DNA of 39,438 bases, taken from RGIG8244 sp045639325 (GTDB lineage: Bacteria; Verrucomicrobiota; Lentisphaeria; Victivallales; UBA1829). Position numbers and translations under genes: made by a program. Positions 18,424 through 26,581 of the stretch are shown here, in pieces (position 1 is the stretch's first letter; each line of letters opens with the position of its first letter). The DNA is taken from the NCBI GenBank assembly GCA_045639325.1, contig JAZUCU010000028.1, positions 1 through 39,438 on the forward strand, read 5' to 3'. Under the pieces are notes generated by a model. That model made no database searches. It saw only the letters and a list, made by a program, of their open reading frames with translations, and was not told the origin of the DNA.

Positions 18424-18452
18424 AACTTACGCCGTTTTTGTGAAAAATGCAA
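18424..18452 (-). promoter_or_regulatory. Possible promoter of the zinc-ribbon gene
   Basis: On the minus strand TTGCAT (18452-18447), 17-bp spacer, TAAGTT (18429-18424). The -10 is weak. Confidence 0.35.
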
Positions 18453-18515
18453 GCAGGATTTTGAATTTTTTGAGCTTTTTTTCTCCAGTTTATGCATTTT
18501 TTATGTTACTTTGTG

Positions 18516-18543
18516 TTGAAAATGCGTTTTTTTGTGTTATGTT
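18516..18543 (+). promoter_or_regulatory. Promoter of the pilT operon (extended -10)
   Basis: TTGAAA (18516-18521), 16-bp spacer, TATGTT (18538-18543) preceded by TGT. The layout resembles the valS and sigma-operon promoters in this window. Confidence 0.55.
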
Positions 18544-18578
18544 ACGTGAAAAATCAAATGTTTTTAAGGAGTGAAAAA

Positions 18579-19664
18579 ATGAGCGAAAATCTTGATGTTT
18601 TCAAACAGATCCTGGCGCAGGCAGTCGAAAATAAAGCTTCTGACGTTCATGTGAAAGAAGGGGCAGGCGTTTCCCTGCGAATCGACGGCAGTCTGGTTCC
18701 CCTTGATTTTGTCCCGGCCCATGACTTTATGGAAGAAGTGATCAATACCATTGCCACACCGGAACAGAAACGTACCTATATGGAAACCGGTGACGTTGAC
18801 CTGTCTTATGCGCCGGAAGGCATCGGGCGTTTCCGTGTGAATATTCATAAACAGCGTGCACTCCATGGCATGACAATGCGTCATGTGAAAAGCCACATTA
18901 TGTCCATTGATGAATTGAACCTGCCGCCTGTTTTGAAAACGATTGCGGAATCCAGACGCGGCATCATCATTATCTGCGGTACCACCGGTTCCGGTAAATC
19001 TACAACACTTGCTTCAATGCTGCAGCATGTAAATCAGAAATTGCCGCTCCATGTGGTCACCATCGAAGACCCCATCGAATATGAATTCAAAGATGAAATG
19101 TGTATGTTTGAACAGCGGGAAGTCGGGCTCGATACCGCAAGTTTCCAGAGTGCTCTGGAACATGCGCTCCGTCAGGATCCCGATATTATCATGATTGGGG
19201 AAATGCGCGACAAAGCCAGTTTCGAATCCGCTCTTCAGGCTGCAGACACCGGCCACCTGGTTATCTCCACTCTCCATGCCACCAATGCCTCCCAGGCGAT
19301 CACCCGTATTCTGGACCTTTATCCGAAAGCGGAACAGGATTCCATCCGGGAAGCCTTGGCGATGAACTTGCGTGCAACCATTGCGCAGCGTCTTCTGCCG
19401 AAGGCTCTCGGCGGTGGCGTAGTCCCTGCCAATGAAATCATGATCAATACGCCTGTTGTCGAAAAATATATCCGCGATAATGAAATTGAACGTCTCCCGG
19501 ACGCAATTAAAATGGGCAAGGAAGATGGCATGATTTCCTTCAATGCTTCGCTTTATGCTCTGATCAATAACGGCGATATCGCAGAAGATGTGGGGCTGGA
19601 AGCATCGGCGGAACCGGATGCGCTCCGTATGAATCTCAAAGGCATTTTTGTCGGCGGACTTTAA
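18579..19664 (+). CDS. pilT: Type IV pilus retraction ATPase, PilT/PilU type
   Basis: 361 aa from the ATG at 18579, which has AAGGAG seven nt upstream; an upstream in-frame start at 18492 is rejected because it precedes this site and spans the promoter. Hallmarks of the secretion/retraction ATPase family are all present: Walker A GTTGSGKST (134-142), Asp box IEDPIEY (162-168), Walker B region RQDPDIIMIGEMRD (198-211) and His box TGHLVISTLHA (224-234). The hexameric cytoplasmic motor disassembles pili to drive twitching or DNA uptake. The C-terminal part resembles PilU as much as PilT. No other pilus assembly gene is adjacent. It is first in an operon with uppP, 16 nt away. Confidence 0.9.
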   Translation: MSENLDVFKQILAQAVENKASDVHVKEGAGVSLRIDGSLVPLDFVPAHDFMEEVINTIATPEQKRTYMETGDVDLSYAPEGIGRFRVNIHKQRALHGMTMRHVKSHIMSIDELNLPPVLKTIAESRRGIIIICGTTGSGKSTTLASMLQHVNQKLPLHVVTIEDPIEYEFKDEMCMFEQREVGLDTASFQSALEHALRQDPDIIMIGEMRDKASFESALQAADTGHLVISTLHATNASQAITRILDLYPKAEQDSIREALAMNLRATIAQRLLPKALGGGVVPANEIMINTPVVEKYIRDNEIERLPDAIKMGKEDGMISFNASLYALINNGDIAEDVGLEASAEPDALRMNLKGIFVGGL

Positions 19665-19680
19665 TAGAAAGTGATAGTTT

Positions 19681-20490
19681 ATGGATCCTTTATTTTGGAA
19701 ATCTTTTGTTCAGGGAATTGTTCAGGGCTTGACCGAATTCCTGCCGATCAGCAGCACAGGACACATGATCCTTTTCGATCATTTTCTCGCTATGGGCAAA
19801 CCCTTCAGCGATATGTTTGAAGTGGTGATTCAGCTGGGCTCGATCCTCTCTGTCATTGTATATTTTGCAAAAAAAATCTTCCCGGCATCTTTGCAGAAAG
19901 AAGACTTGAAAACCTGGTTTATGATGTGGTTGAAAGTCGGCTTTGCCGTTGTCCCTGCGTTGATTGTCGGCGCATTGCTCGGCAGTCTGATTCAGGAAAA
20001 ATTGTATAATGCGATTACGGTTGCAACTACATTGCTCCTTGGCGGTATCTTCCTGATCGTTGCGGATTCCTCCGAAAAGAAAGGTTCCGTCCGACAGGAA
20101 ATTTCTGAACTTTCCTGGTGGCGTGCATTCGGAATCGGATGCTGCCAGTGTGTTGCCATGATTCCGGGGGTATCCCGTTCAGCTGCGACCATTGTCGGCG
20201 GCATGTTCTTCGGTTGTTCCCGCCCGCTTGCGGCTGAATTTTCTTTCTTTTTAGCGATTCCCACAATGATGGCGGCATCCGGTTACAGCTTGCTCAAACA
20301 TGGCGCAAAAGTCAGCGGTCCGGAATGGATTGCACTTGCCATCGGTTTTGTCACCGCATTTTTTGTTGCATGGGGCGTGATTGCATTCTTCATGAAATTT
20401 ATCCGGAAACACGACTTCAAACCGTTCGGTTATTACCGGATTGTATTGGCGATTATCGTCTTTGTGCTGTTCGCATGTAAAGTGATTTGA
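19681..20490 (+). CDS. uppP: Undecaprenyl-diphosphatase (BacA family)
   Basis: 269 aa integral membrane protein with about eight hydrophobic segments. It carries both signature motifs: GLTEFLPISSTGH (16-28, with Glu19 and His28) and PGVSRSA (162-168, with Arg166). The enzyme removes one phosphate from undecaprenyl pyrophosphate, recycling the lipid carrier for peptidoglycan and surface glycans, and its overexpression gives bacitracin resistance. It is placed between pilT (16 nt upstream) and the FAD oxidoreductase (6 nt downstream). Confidence 0.95.
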   Translation: MDPLFWKSFVQGIVQGLTEFLPISSTGHMILFDHFLAMGKPFSDMFEVVIQLGSILSVIVYFAKKIFPASLQKEDLKTWFMMWLKVGFAVVPALIVGALLGSLIQEKLYNAITVATTLLLGGIFLIVADSSEKKGSVRQEISELSWWRAFGIGCCQCVAMIPGVSRSAATIVGGMFFGCSRPLAAEFSFFLAIPTMMAASGYSLLKHGAKVSGPEWIALAIGFVTAFFVAWGVIAFFMKFIRKHDFKPFGYYRIVLAIIVFVLFACKVI

Positions 20491-20496
20491 TAATTC

Positions 20497-21716
20497 ATGA
20501 AATCGTATGACGTTATCGTTATCGGTGCCGGGGCTGCCGGTGTTCCTGCTGCAATCCGCGCAGGTCGGGAAGGTGTTTCCTGTGCCTTGATTGAGAAAAA
20601 CGGATTGCCCGGCGGAACCATAACAGCCAGCGGCGTTTCCATTCCCGGTGTGTTTGCAGTTAAAGGCAGACAAATCATTTCCGGCATCGGCTGGGAACTG
20701 ATCTGCCGGACTCTGACGGAAGCCGGATCTCCGTTGCCCGATCTTTCCTGCTGGCATGATTCATTCTGGAAAAATCAGATTTCAATCAATCCTGTGATCT
20801 TTGCCGCGGTTTGTGATGAAGAATTATTGAAAGCCAATGTGGATATCCATTATCATACCATGCTGGGCGCGTTGAAAGATCAGGGCGATAACTGGCTGGT
20901 CACTCTTTGCGGAAAAGAAGGTCTGTTTGACGTCAGTGCAAAAATCGTGATTGATTGCACTGGCGATGCCAATGCCGTTTCCATTGCCGGATACGATACC
21001 CTCGTGCCGGAACAATGTCAGCCGGGGACGTATTCCGTCTATCTTGACAATGCAAAAAATCCTGACGATATTGAAGTGCAGAAACAGCTTTTTGATGAGG
21101 CTGTGAAAAACGGGCAGATCAAACCTTCTGATGTCGGCTGGTTTGGCTGTTATTCCACTCTCTTTCTCCAGCGGCGCGGCATGAATGCAAACCATGTATG
21201 TGATATCAATGCCTATTCCAGCGAGAACCGGACAAAGGCTGAAATCGAAGGTCGTGCAGCGGTCATGCGGGCTTATCGTTTTTACAAAAAACAGGAAGAA
21301 TTCCGTGATTTGGAATTGCGTACTGCTTCTCTCGAATGCGGCATCCGGGAAAGCGGGTCATCCGCGGGGAACATATTATCACCGATGAAGAATATCTCTC
21401 CGGCAAACAGTTTGAGGATGCCGTCTGCAACGCCTGGTATCCTGTAGATATACACGAAAATAACCGTCTTGTCAATACCCCGCTTGGTGACGGAATCATT
21501 CCCACTGTCCCGCGCCGGGCTTTGATTCCTGCCGGCAGCCGCCGGTTTGCCGCTGCCGGGCGGATTATTTCCAGTACCCATGGCGCCAATTCCGGATTAC
21601 GTATTCAGGCGGTTTGTATGGCGACGGGTGAAGTTTGCGGCGCAATGGCCGGGATCGCGGTCAAAACTGGAGTCGATATGCGTGATGTTCCTTTGGAACA
21701 GATTCGCATGTGTTGA
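20497..21716 (+). pseudogene. FAD-dependent oxidoreductase (FAD_oxidored, PF12831-like), broken by one frameshift
   Basis: The first frame (20497 onward) starts with a dinucleotide-binding fold, IVIGAGAAGVPAAIRAG and a LIEKNGLPGG turn, and has a mid-protein motif VIDCTGDANAVSIAG. It stays homologous up to ECGIRES near 21353. After that the in-frame sequence becomes nonsense and stops at 21447. The continuation (RGEHIITDEEYLSGKQFEDA, then a C-terminal FAD-binding stretch) is in the -1 frame and runs to a stop at 21716. Losing one base near 21349-21358 explains this. There is no slippery heptamer in phase, so I read it as a mutation or assembly error. An intact protein would be ~405 aa. Confidence 0.8.
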
Positions 21717-21742
21717 ATAAAATTAATGTGAAAGATCTTGTT

Positions 21743-22843
21743 ATGAATCAAAACGGCGAAACTTTGAATTTGTTGAAACAGCTGGAAGCCTTGGGGGTTC
21801 CCGGCATTGATTGTACCGTTTATCAGAAAGGTAAGGAAGTCTTCCGTTACCGTTCCGGGTATTCCGATGAAGCGAAAACAAAACCGGTCGACGGTACGGA
21901 ACGTTACAACATCTATTCCTGTTCCAAACTCATTACCTGTACTGCTGCATTGCAGTTGGTGGAAAAAGATATCATGCGTCTGGATGATGCCGTTTATGAA
22001 TATCTTCCCGAATTCCGGAACATGAAAAAACTGGTGGATGGTAAACTGGAAGACGTCAGAAACACCATGACGCTCCGCCATCTTTTCACCATGACAGCCG
22101 GTTTTACTTACAACTGCGGTTCTGAAAATCTCAAACGCGGGATGGAAGAAACAAAAGGTACTATGCCCACCCGGGAAGCCATGAAATATCTTGCTTGCGA
22201 TCCTTTGATTTTCGATCCCGGCGAAAGCTGGAGCTACAGCCTTTGTCACGACGTTCTTGCCGCCGTAGTGGAAGTCGCATCGGGCAAACGTTTCAGTCAG
22301 TATGTGAAAGAAAATATTTTTGACCGTGTGGGTATGAAGCGTTCCACATTCCTGCTTCCTGCGGATGAGTTGCGGGAAATCGCTGCACAATATCGCTTTA
22401 ATGGAGAGACAAAGGAATACATCCCCTGCGGTCCGGAGATTCAGACCTTCAAACTTGGGTCTGAATACGAAAGCGGTGGAGCAGGTTGTATTTCCACGGT
22501 GGATGATTATGTTGCATTCCTGGAAGCTCTGCGCAATGGTGAGCTTCTGCTCAAACGCGATACCGTCGCCCGGATGACCTGTCCCCAAATCAGCAAAAAG
22601 AATGATGCCGCATATACAAAATTCGGTACGTCATTCTCGGAATATACTTACGGGCTTGGTGTACGCTGTCCGGCAATCAACGGCAGTGAACGTGACTATG
22701 GCTGGGGTGGTGCGGCAGGTTCTTATCTTGCGATCTGCCCGGCGGATGAAGTTTCTATATTTTATGCGCAGCATGTTCTGGGATCACCCGCCCAGCTGCG
22801 TCGTGTGGAATTGCGCAAGACCGTGATAAACGACCTGAAATAA
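21743..22843 (+). CDS. Serine hydrolase of the class C beta-lactamase/DD-peptidase fold
   Basis: 366 aa from the ATG at 21743; a GTG at 21710 overlapping the upstream stop is an alternative. It contains the S-x-x-K nucleophile motif (Ser59-Cys-Ser-Lys62), a Tyr-Ser motif in WSYSLCHD in the place of YxN, and a C-terminal WGGAAGS strand replacing KTG. No signal peptide is visible, so it is probably a cytoplasmic esterase or peptidase rather than a resistance beta-lactamase. It is last in the pilT-uppP run, and its substrate is unknown. Confidence 0.85.
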   Translation: MNQNGETLNLLKQLEALGVPGIDCTVYQKGKEVFRYRSGYSDEAKTKPVDGTERYNIYSCSKLITCTAALQLVEKDIMRLDDAVYEYLPEFRNMKKLVDGKLEDVRNTMTLRHLFTMTAGFTYNCGSENLKRGMEETKGTMPTREAMKYLACDPLIFDPGESWSYSLCHDVLAAVVEVASGKRFSQYVKENIFDRVGMKRSTFLLPADELREIAAQYRFNGETKEYIPCGPEIQTFKLGSEYESGGAGCISTVDDYVAFLEALRNGELLLKRDTVARMTCPQISKKNDAAYTKFGTSFSEYTYGLGVRCPAINGSERDYGWGGAAGSYLAICPADEVSIFYAQHVLGSPAQLRRVELRKTVINDLK

Positions 22844-22894
22844 GAGTCCGGGGTTAAAAAAAGGGAAAAAAACGGAAAATATTTTATTTCAGGG

Positions 22895-22923
22895 ATGAAA
22901 AATCATCGAACATGGTGTATATT
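22895..22923 (+). promoter_or_regulatory. Promoter of valS
   Basis: ATGAAA (22895-22900), 17-bp spacer, TATATT (22918-22923). The 56-bp stretch 22871-22926 matches 30428-30483, upstream of the sigma operon, at 41 positions without gaps, which supports real promoter function. Confidence 0.6.
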
Positions 22924-22991
22924 ACCAGATTAAGTATATTTACGGCGCAAAAAGATCCGCGCTTTAATTATTTTATCAACGGAGAATAAAT

Positions 22992-25649
22992 ATGCAGAAC
23001 GAAATGCCCAAAGCATACGAAAGTGCCGAAGTCGAGGCAAAGTGGTATCCCGAATGGGAAAACCGCGGCTTGTTCCATGGTAAAGCCAATCCATCCAAAA
23101 AGGCTTATTCCATCGTAATCCCGCCGCCCAACGTTACAGGTATCCTTACTATGGGACACGTCCTCAACAATACCCTGCAGGACATCCTGATCCGCTGGCA
23201 CCGTATGAAAGGCGAAGAAGTCTGCTGGTTCCCCGGTACGGACCATGCCGGTATTGCAACGGAAGCCCGTGTGGAAAAATTCCTGCGTGAAAAAGAAAAC
23301 ACCGGCCGTGACGAACTGGGCAGAGAAGAATTCATCCGCCGCGTCTGGGAATGGAAAGATCAGTACGGCGGAACGATCATCCGCCAGCTGCGCAAACTCG
23401 GTACATCCTGCGACTGGGAACGGGAACGTTTCACCATGGACGAAGGTCTGAGCAAAGCGGTTCGCAAAGTATTCGTTCAGCTCTACGAAAAAGGATACAT
23501 CTATCGCGGCCGCCGCATGATCAACTGGTGTCCGAAAGCCAAGAGTGCGCTCTCTGACGAAGAAGTGATTTACAAGGAAGAAAAAGGTAAATTCTACCAC
23601 TTCCGTTATCCGCTCACATCCGGCAACGGTTATCTCGTTGTCGCTACGACCCGTCCGGAAACTCTGTTCGGGGATACCGCGGTTGCAGTTCATCCGGAAG
23701 ACCCCCGTTACAAAGACCTGATTGGTCAGACCGTTAATCTGCCGTTGACAGACCGCAAGATTCCGATTATTGCTGACCTGCATGCTGATCCGGAAAAAGG
23801 TACCGGCTGTGTGAAAATCACACCGGCTCACGACCCCAACGACTTTGAAGTCGGTAAGCGTCACAATCTGGAATTCATCAACGTGATGAACAAAGACGCC
23901 TCCATGAATGCAAAATGCGGCAGCAAATATGCCGGTATGGATCGTTTCACCTGCCGTGAAGCGGTGGTTGCAGATATCGAAAAACTCGGCTTGCTGGATA
24001 AGATCGAAGACCTGGTACACAACGTCGGTTACTCCGAACGCGGCGGCGTTGCCATTGAAACTCTGATCAGTGAACAGTGGTTTGTCCGTATGGATGAACT
24101 TGCAAAACCGGCAATCGAAGCTGTTCGCAACGGCGATATCAAATTCTATCCGGAACGCTGGAGCAAAACTTATTTCCACTGGATGGAAAACATTAAAGAC
24201 TGGTGCATCAGCCGTCAGATCTGGTGGGGACACCGTATTCCCGCCTGGTACAAAGACGAAACCGGTGAAATCTACGTTGGCGAAGAACCGCCCACAGGCG
24301 AAGGATGGCGTCAGGAAGAAGACGTGCTGGATACCTGGTTCAGCTCCTGGCTCTGGCCTTTCTCCATCATGGGCTGGCCGGAAAAAACTCCCGAACTGGA
24401 ATACTTCTATCCCACCTGTGACCTGGTGACCGGACCGGATATTATCTTCTTCTGGGTTGCCCGTATGATCATGGCTGGTTATGAATTCAAAGGCGCATTG
24501 CCCTTCCGCAATGTTTACTTCACCAGTATCATCCGTGACGACCTGGGCCGCAAACTTTCCAAGTCCCTCGGCAACTCTCCCGACCCGCTGGATGTTATCG
24601 CGACTTACGGTGCTGACGCTCTGCGTTTCTCCATGGTCTACATCGCACCGGTCGGTATGGACATCCGTTACTCCAACGAAAAATGCGAAATAGGCCGTAA
24701 CTTTGCCAACAAACTGTGGAACGCCTGCCGTTTCCGCCGTATGCAGGGTGAAGTTTCCGGTGAATTCCGCAAACTCTCTGCTGAAACGGTTGCAAATCTC
24801 ACTGCGGATGAAATCCACATGCTGGCAAACCTGAATAAAGCCATTGCATCCGTTTCCGATTCTCTGACCGGATTCAAATTCCATACCGCTGCCCATGACC
24901 TGTACGAATTGGTCTGGAGCGGATTCTGCGACTGGTTTATCGAAGCCAGCAAGCCCCGTCTCAATGGCGACGAAGCCGGACGCAAACAGGCTTTGGCTGT
25001 TCTCGACTTCGCATTGTGGAACCTCCTGCGTCTGCTCCATCCCTTCATGCCCTTCGTTACCGAAGAATTGGCACATCAGATGGGCTTCATTGCAGAAGAA
25101 GAAAGCATCATGACCGCAGAATTCCCTGTGACATTTGATGATATTCTCCCCGCCGATGCAGAACGCATTGTTGCTCTGACCGATGACAAATATCAGTTGG
25201 TCACATCCGGCAGAAGTCTGCGTCTTTCCAATGGCGTTGCTCCCGGTAAGAAAGCACACTTCCACATCAAGAGTGCCGATGCCGCTGTGACAGCCTATCT
25301 GGAATCTCAGAAAGAAAACCTGCTGTCTCTGCTCAATGCATCCGAAGTGACCATCTCTGCAGAAGATTACCGTTCTGAAGATGGCGGCAGTGCTCCTTCT
25401 GTTGTCTGCAATGCCGGTGCGATCTTCCTGCCTCTCTCCGGGTTGGTTGACGTTGCGGCAGAAAAAGCCAAACTGGAAAAACAGCAGGCAGATTTGCAGA
25501 AATGGATCAAGAGTGCGGAAGGCAAACTTTCCAATGCCAACTTTGTGGCAAAAGCTCCGCCGCAGGTCATTGAAGCTTCCCGCAAACAGTTGGAAGAACT
25601 TCAGCAGAAACTGCAGCGCGTGGAAGAAGCTCTGGCTTCTCTGAAGTAA
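22992..25649 (+). CDS. valS: Valyl-tRNA synthetase
   Basis: 885 aa, normal length. It charges tRNA-Val with valine in the cytoplasm. The class I signatures are clear: PPPNVTG followed by TMGHVLN (53-59, the HIGH equivalent) and KLSKS (521-525, the KMSKS equivalent). The large editing domain is inserted between them, with TTRPETLFGDTAV. An anticodon-binding domain follows, then the C-terminal coiled-coil arm (~815-885) typical of ValRS. GGAG lies seven nt before the ATG. The 148-bp leader shows no T-box features. Confidence 0.98.
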   Translation: MQNEMPKAYESAEVEAKWYPEWENRGLFHGKANPSKKAYSIVIPPPNVTGILTMGHVLNNTLQDILIRWHRMKGEEVCWFPGTDHAGIATEARVEKFLREKENTGRDELGREEFIRRVWEWKDQYGGTIIRQLRKLGTSCDWERERFTMDEGLSKAVRKVFVQLYEKGYIYRGRRMINWCPKAKSALSDEEVIYKEEKGKFYHFRYPLTSGNGYLVVATTRPETLFGDTAVAVHPEDPRYKDLIGQTVNLPLTDRKIPIIADLHADPEKGTGCVKITPAHDPNDFEVGKRHNLEFINVMNKDASMNAKCGSKYAGMDRFTCREAVVADIEKLGLLDKIEDLVHNVGYSERGGVAIETLISEQWFVRMDELAKPAIEAVRNGDIKFYPERWSKTYFHWMENIKDWCISRQIWWGHRIPAWYKDETGEIYVGEEPPTGEGWRQEEDVLDTWFSSWLWPFSIMGWPEKTPELEYFYPTCDLVTGPDIIFFWVARMIMAGYEFKGALPFRNVYFTSIIRDDLGRKLSKSLGNSPDPLDVIATYGADALRFSMVYIAPVGMDIRYSNEKCEIGRNFANKLWNACRFRRMQGEVSGEFRKLSAETVANLTADEIHMLANLNKAIASVSDSLTGFKFHTAAHDLYELVWSGFCDWFIEASKPRLNGDEAGRKQALAVLDFALWNLLRLLHPFMPFVTEELAHQMGFIAEEESIMTAEFPVTFDDILPADAERIVALTDDKYQLVTSGRSLRLSNGVAPGKKAHFHIKSADAAVTAYLESQKENLLSLLNASEVTISAEDYRSEDGGSAPSVVCNAGAIFLPLSGLVDVAAEKAKLEKQQADLQKWIKSAEGKLSNANFVAKAPPQVIEASRKQLEELQQKLQRVEEALASLK

Positions 25650-25670
25650 TCTTTTTCTGAATACAATACC

Positions 25671-25702
25671 AACTCCCGTTTTGTTCATGCAGTGCGGGAG
25701 TT
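25671..25702 (+). terminator. Intrinsic terminator of valS
   Basis: AACTCCCG (25671-25678) pairs with CGGGAGTT (25695-25702) and is followed by TTTTC, 21 nt after the valS stop. Confidence 0.85.
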
Positions 25703-25779
25703 TTTTCTTTAACACGAGAGGCAATTTCAAAAGTCTTCAAAAATGTCTGAAAACTCTTGTTGCGATCTGAAAACGGGGC

Positions 25780-25818
25780 GTTTTGTGTGGTTACCCACAG
25801 GGTCGCCACACGCAAAAC
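25780..25818 (+). promoter_or_regulatory. Structured leader element before the TRIC gene
   Basis: A layered hairpin: GTTTTG with CAAAAC at the base, GTGTGG (25785-25790) with CCACAC (25806-25811), a TT/CG internal loop, then ACCC-ACA-GGGT at the tip. No U-run follows, so it is not a plain terminator. It ends 79 nt before the TRIC start codon. It matches no riboswitch that I can recognise. Confidence 0.4.
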
Positions 25819-25897
25819 TACCATTTTCATCTCATCAACAATCTTTTTTTAGTCAAATTTTGCCGGACTTTTGAAATTACCTCGGGAAATATCATAC

Positions 25898-26581
25898 ATG
25901 ATTTTGACAGAACCTTCTTTTCAGAACAACCTGATTTATTTGTTTGACGTTATCGGGACCATTATTTTTGCAGTTACCGGCGGGGTACGCGGAGTCCGGC
26001 TCAAACTGGATCTGTTGGGAGTGATCGTGTTTTCCTGTACCGTCGGTGTCGGCGGCGGTATGATCCGTGATGCCTTGATCGGTTTCGTGCCGGTTGCCTC
26101 ATTCCGTAATGGGATTTATCTGCTTTCCTGTATCATTACCGGGTTGATTGTCTTTTTCCTTTCCCCGGTGATCCAACGCAGACGGAATCTGATTCAGATT
26201 TTTGATGCGTTCGGACTGGGCGTTTTTACGGCGATCGGTGCGGCGAAAGGGGTGGATGCCGGATTGGCTTTGCCCGGTGTGGTTCTGTGCGGCGTTATTA
26301 CCGCTGTCGGCGGCGGGGTGATCCGTGACATCATGTCCACCCGTATCCCTGCGGTTTTGACCAGTGATTTTTATGCAACGGCATCGTTGTTCGGTGCGTT
26401 GCTGTATCTTATTCTTGTTCCCCTGAAAATACCTTTTTTCTGGATGTTCATGTTTGTCATGATCTTTGTGACAGGGATCCGGCTGCTTGCGATCCATTAT
26501 AAAATACACCTTCCGGTTTCCGGCGGCAGAGTGGCATCCGTTCTGTTCCGGCGGAACGGCAAAAAGAATCAGAAATTATAA
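25898..26581 (+). CDS. TRIC/UPF0126-family membrane protein (YadS/YicG type)
   Basis: 227 aa from the ATG at 25898; a TTG at 25871 is a less likely start. Seven hydrophobic segments form two internal repeats, each with the family signature VGGGMIRD (51-58) and VGGGVIRD (137-144). Relatives are trimeric cation channels, and some are glycine transporters. The substrate here is not determinable. Its 3' end overlaps the convergent gene by 13 bp. Confidence 0.9.
   Translation: MILTEPSFQNNLIYLFDVIGTIIFAVTGGVRGVRLKLDLLGVIVFSCTVGVGGGMIRDALIGFVPVASFRNGIYLLSCIITGLIVFFLSPVIQRRRNLIQIFDAFGLGVFTAIGAAKGVDAGLALPGVVLCGVITAVGGGVIRDIMSTRIPAVLTSDFYATASLFGALLYLILVPLKIPFFWMFMFVMIFVTGIRLLAIHYKIHLPVSGGRVASVLFRRNGKKNQKL

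Noticed and set aside
21340..21365. Programmed -1 frameshifting in the FAD oxidoreductase gene
   Set aside because: No X-XXY-YYZ heptamer in phase and no clear downstream structure; mutation or sequencing error is simpler.
22844..22991. T-box riboswitch upstream of valS
   Set aside because: The 148-bp leader is too short for a typical T-box and shows no T-box sequence or terminator/antiterminator pair.
22968..25730. 920-aa open frame on the minus strand opposite valS
   Set aside because: Longer than valS itself but rich in Phe, His and Cys with no recognisable domain; it is the antisense shadow of a clearly real gene with skewed codon use.
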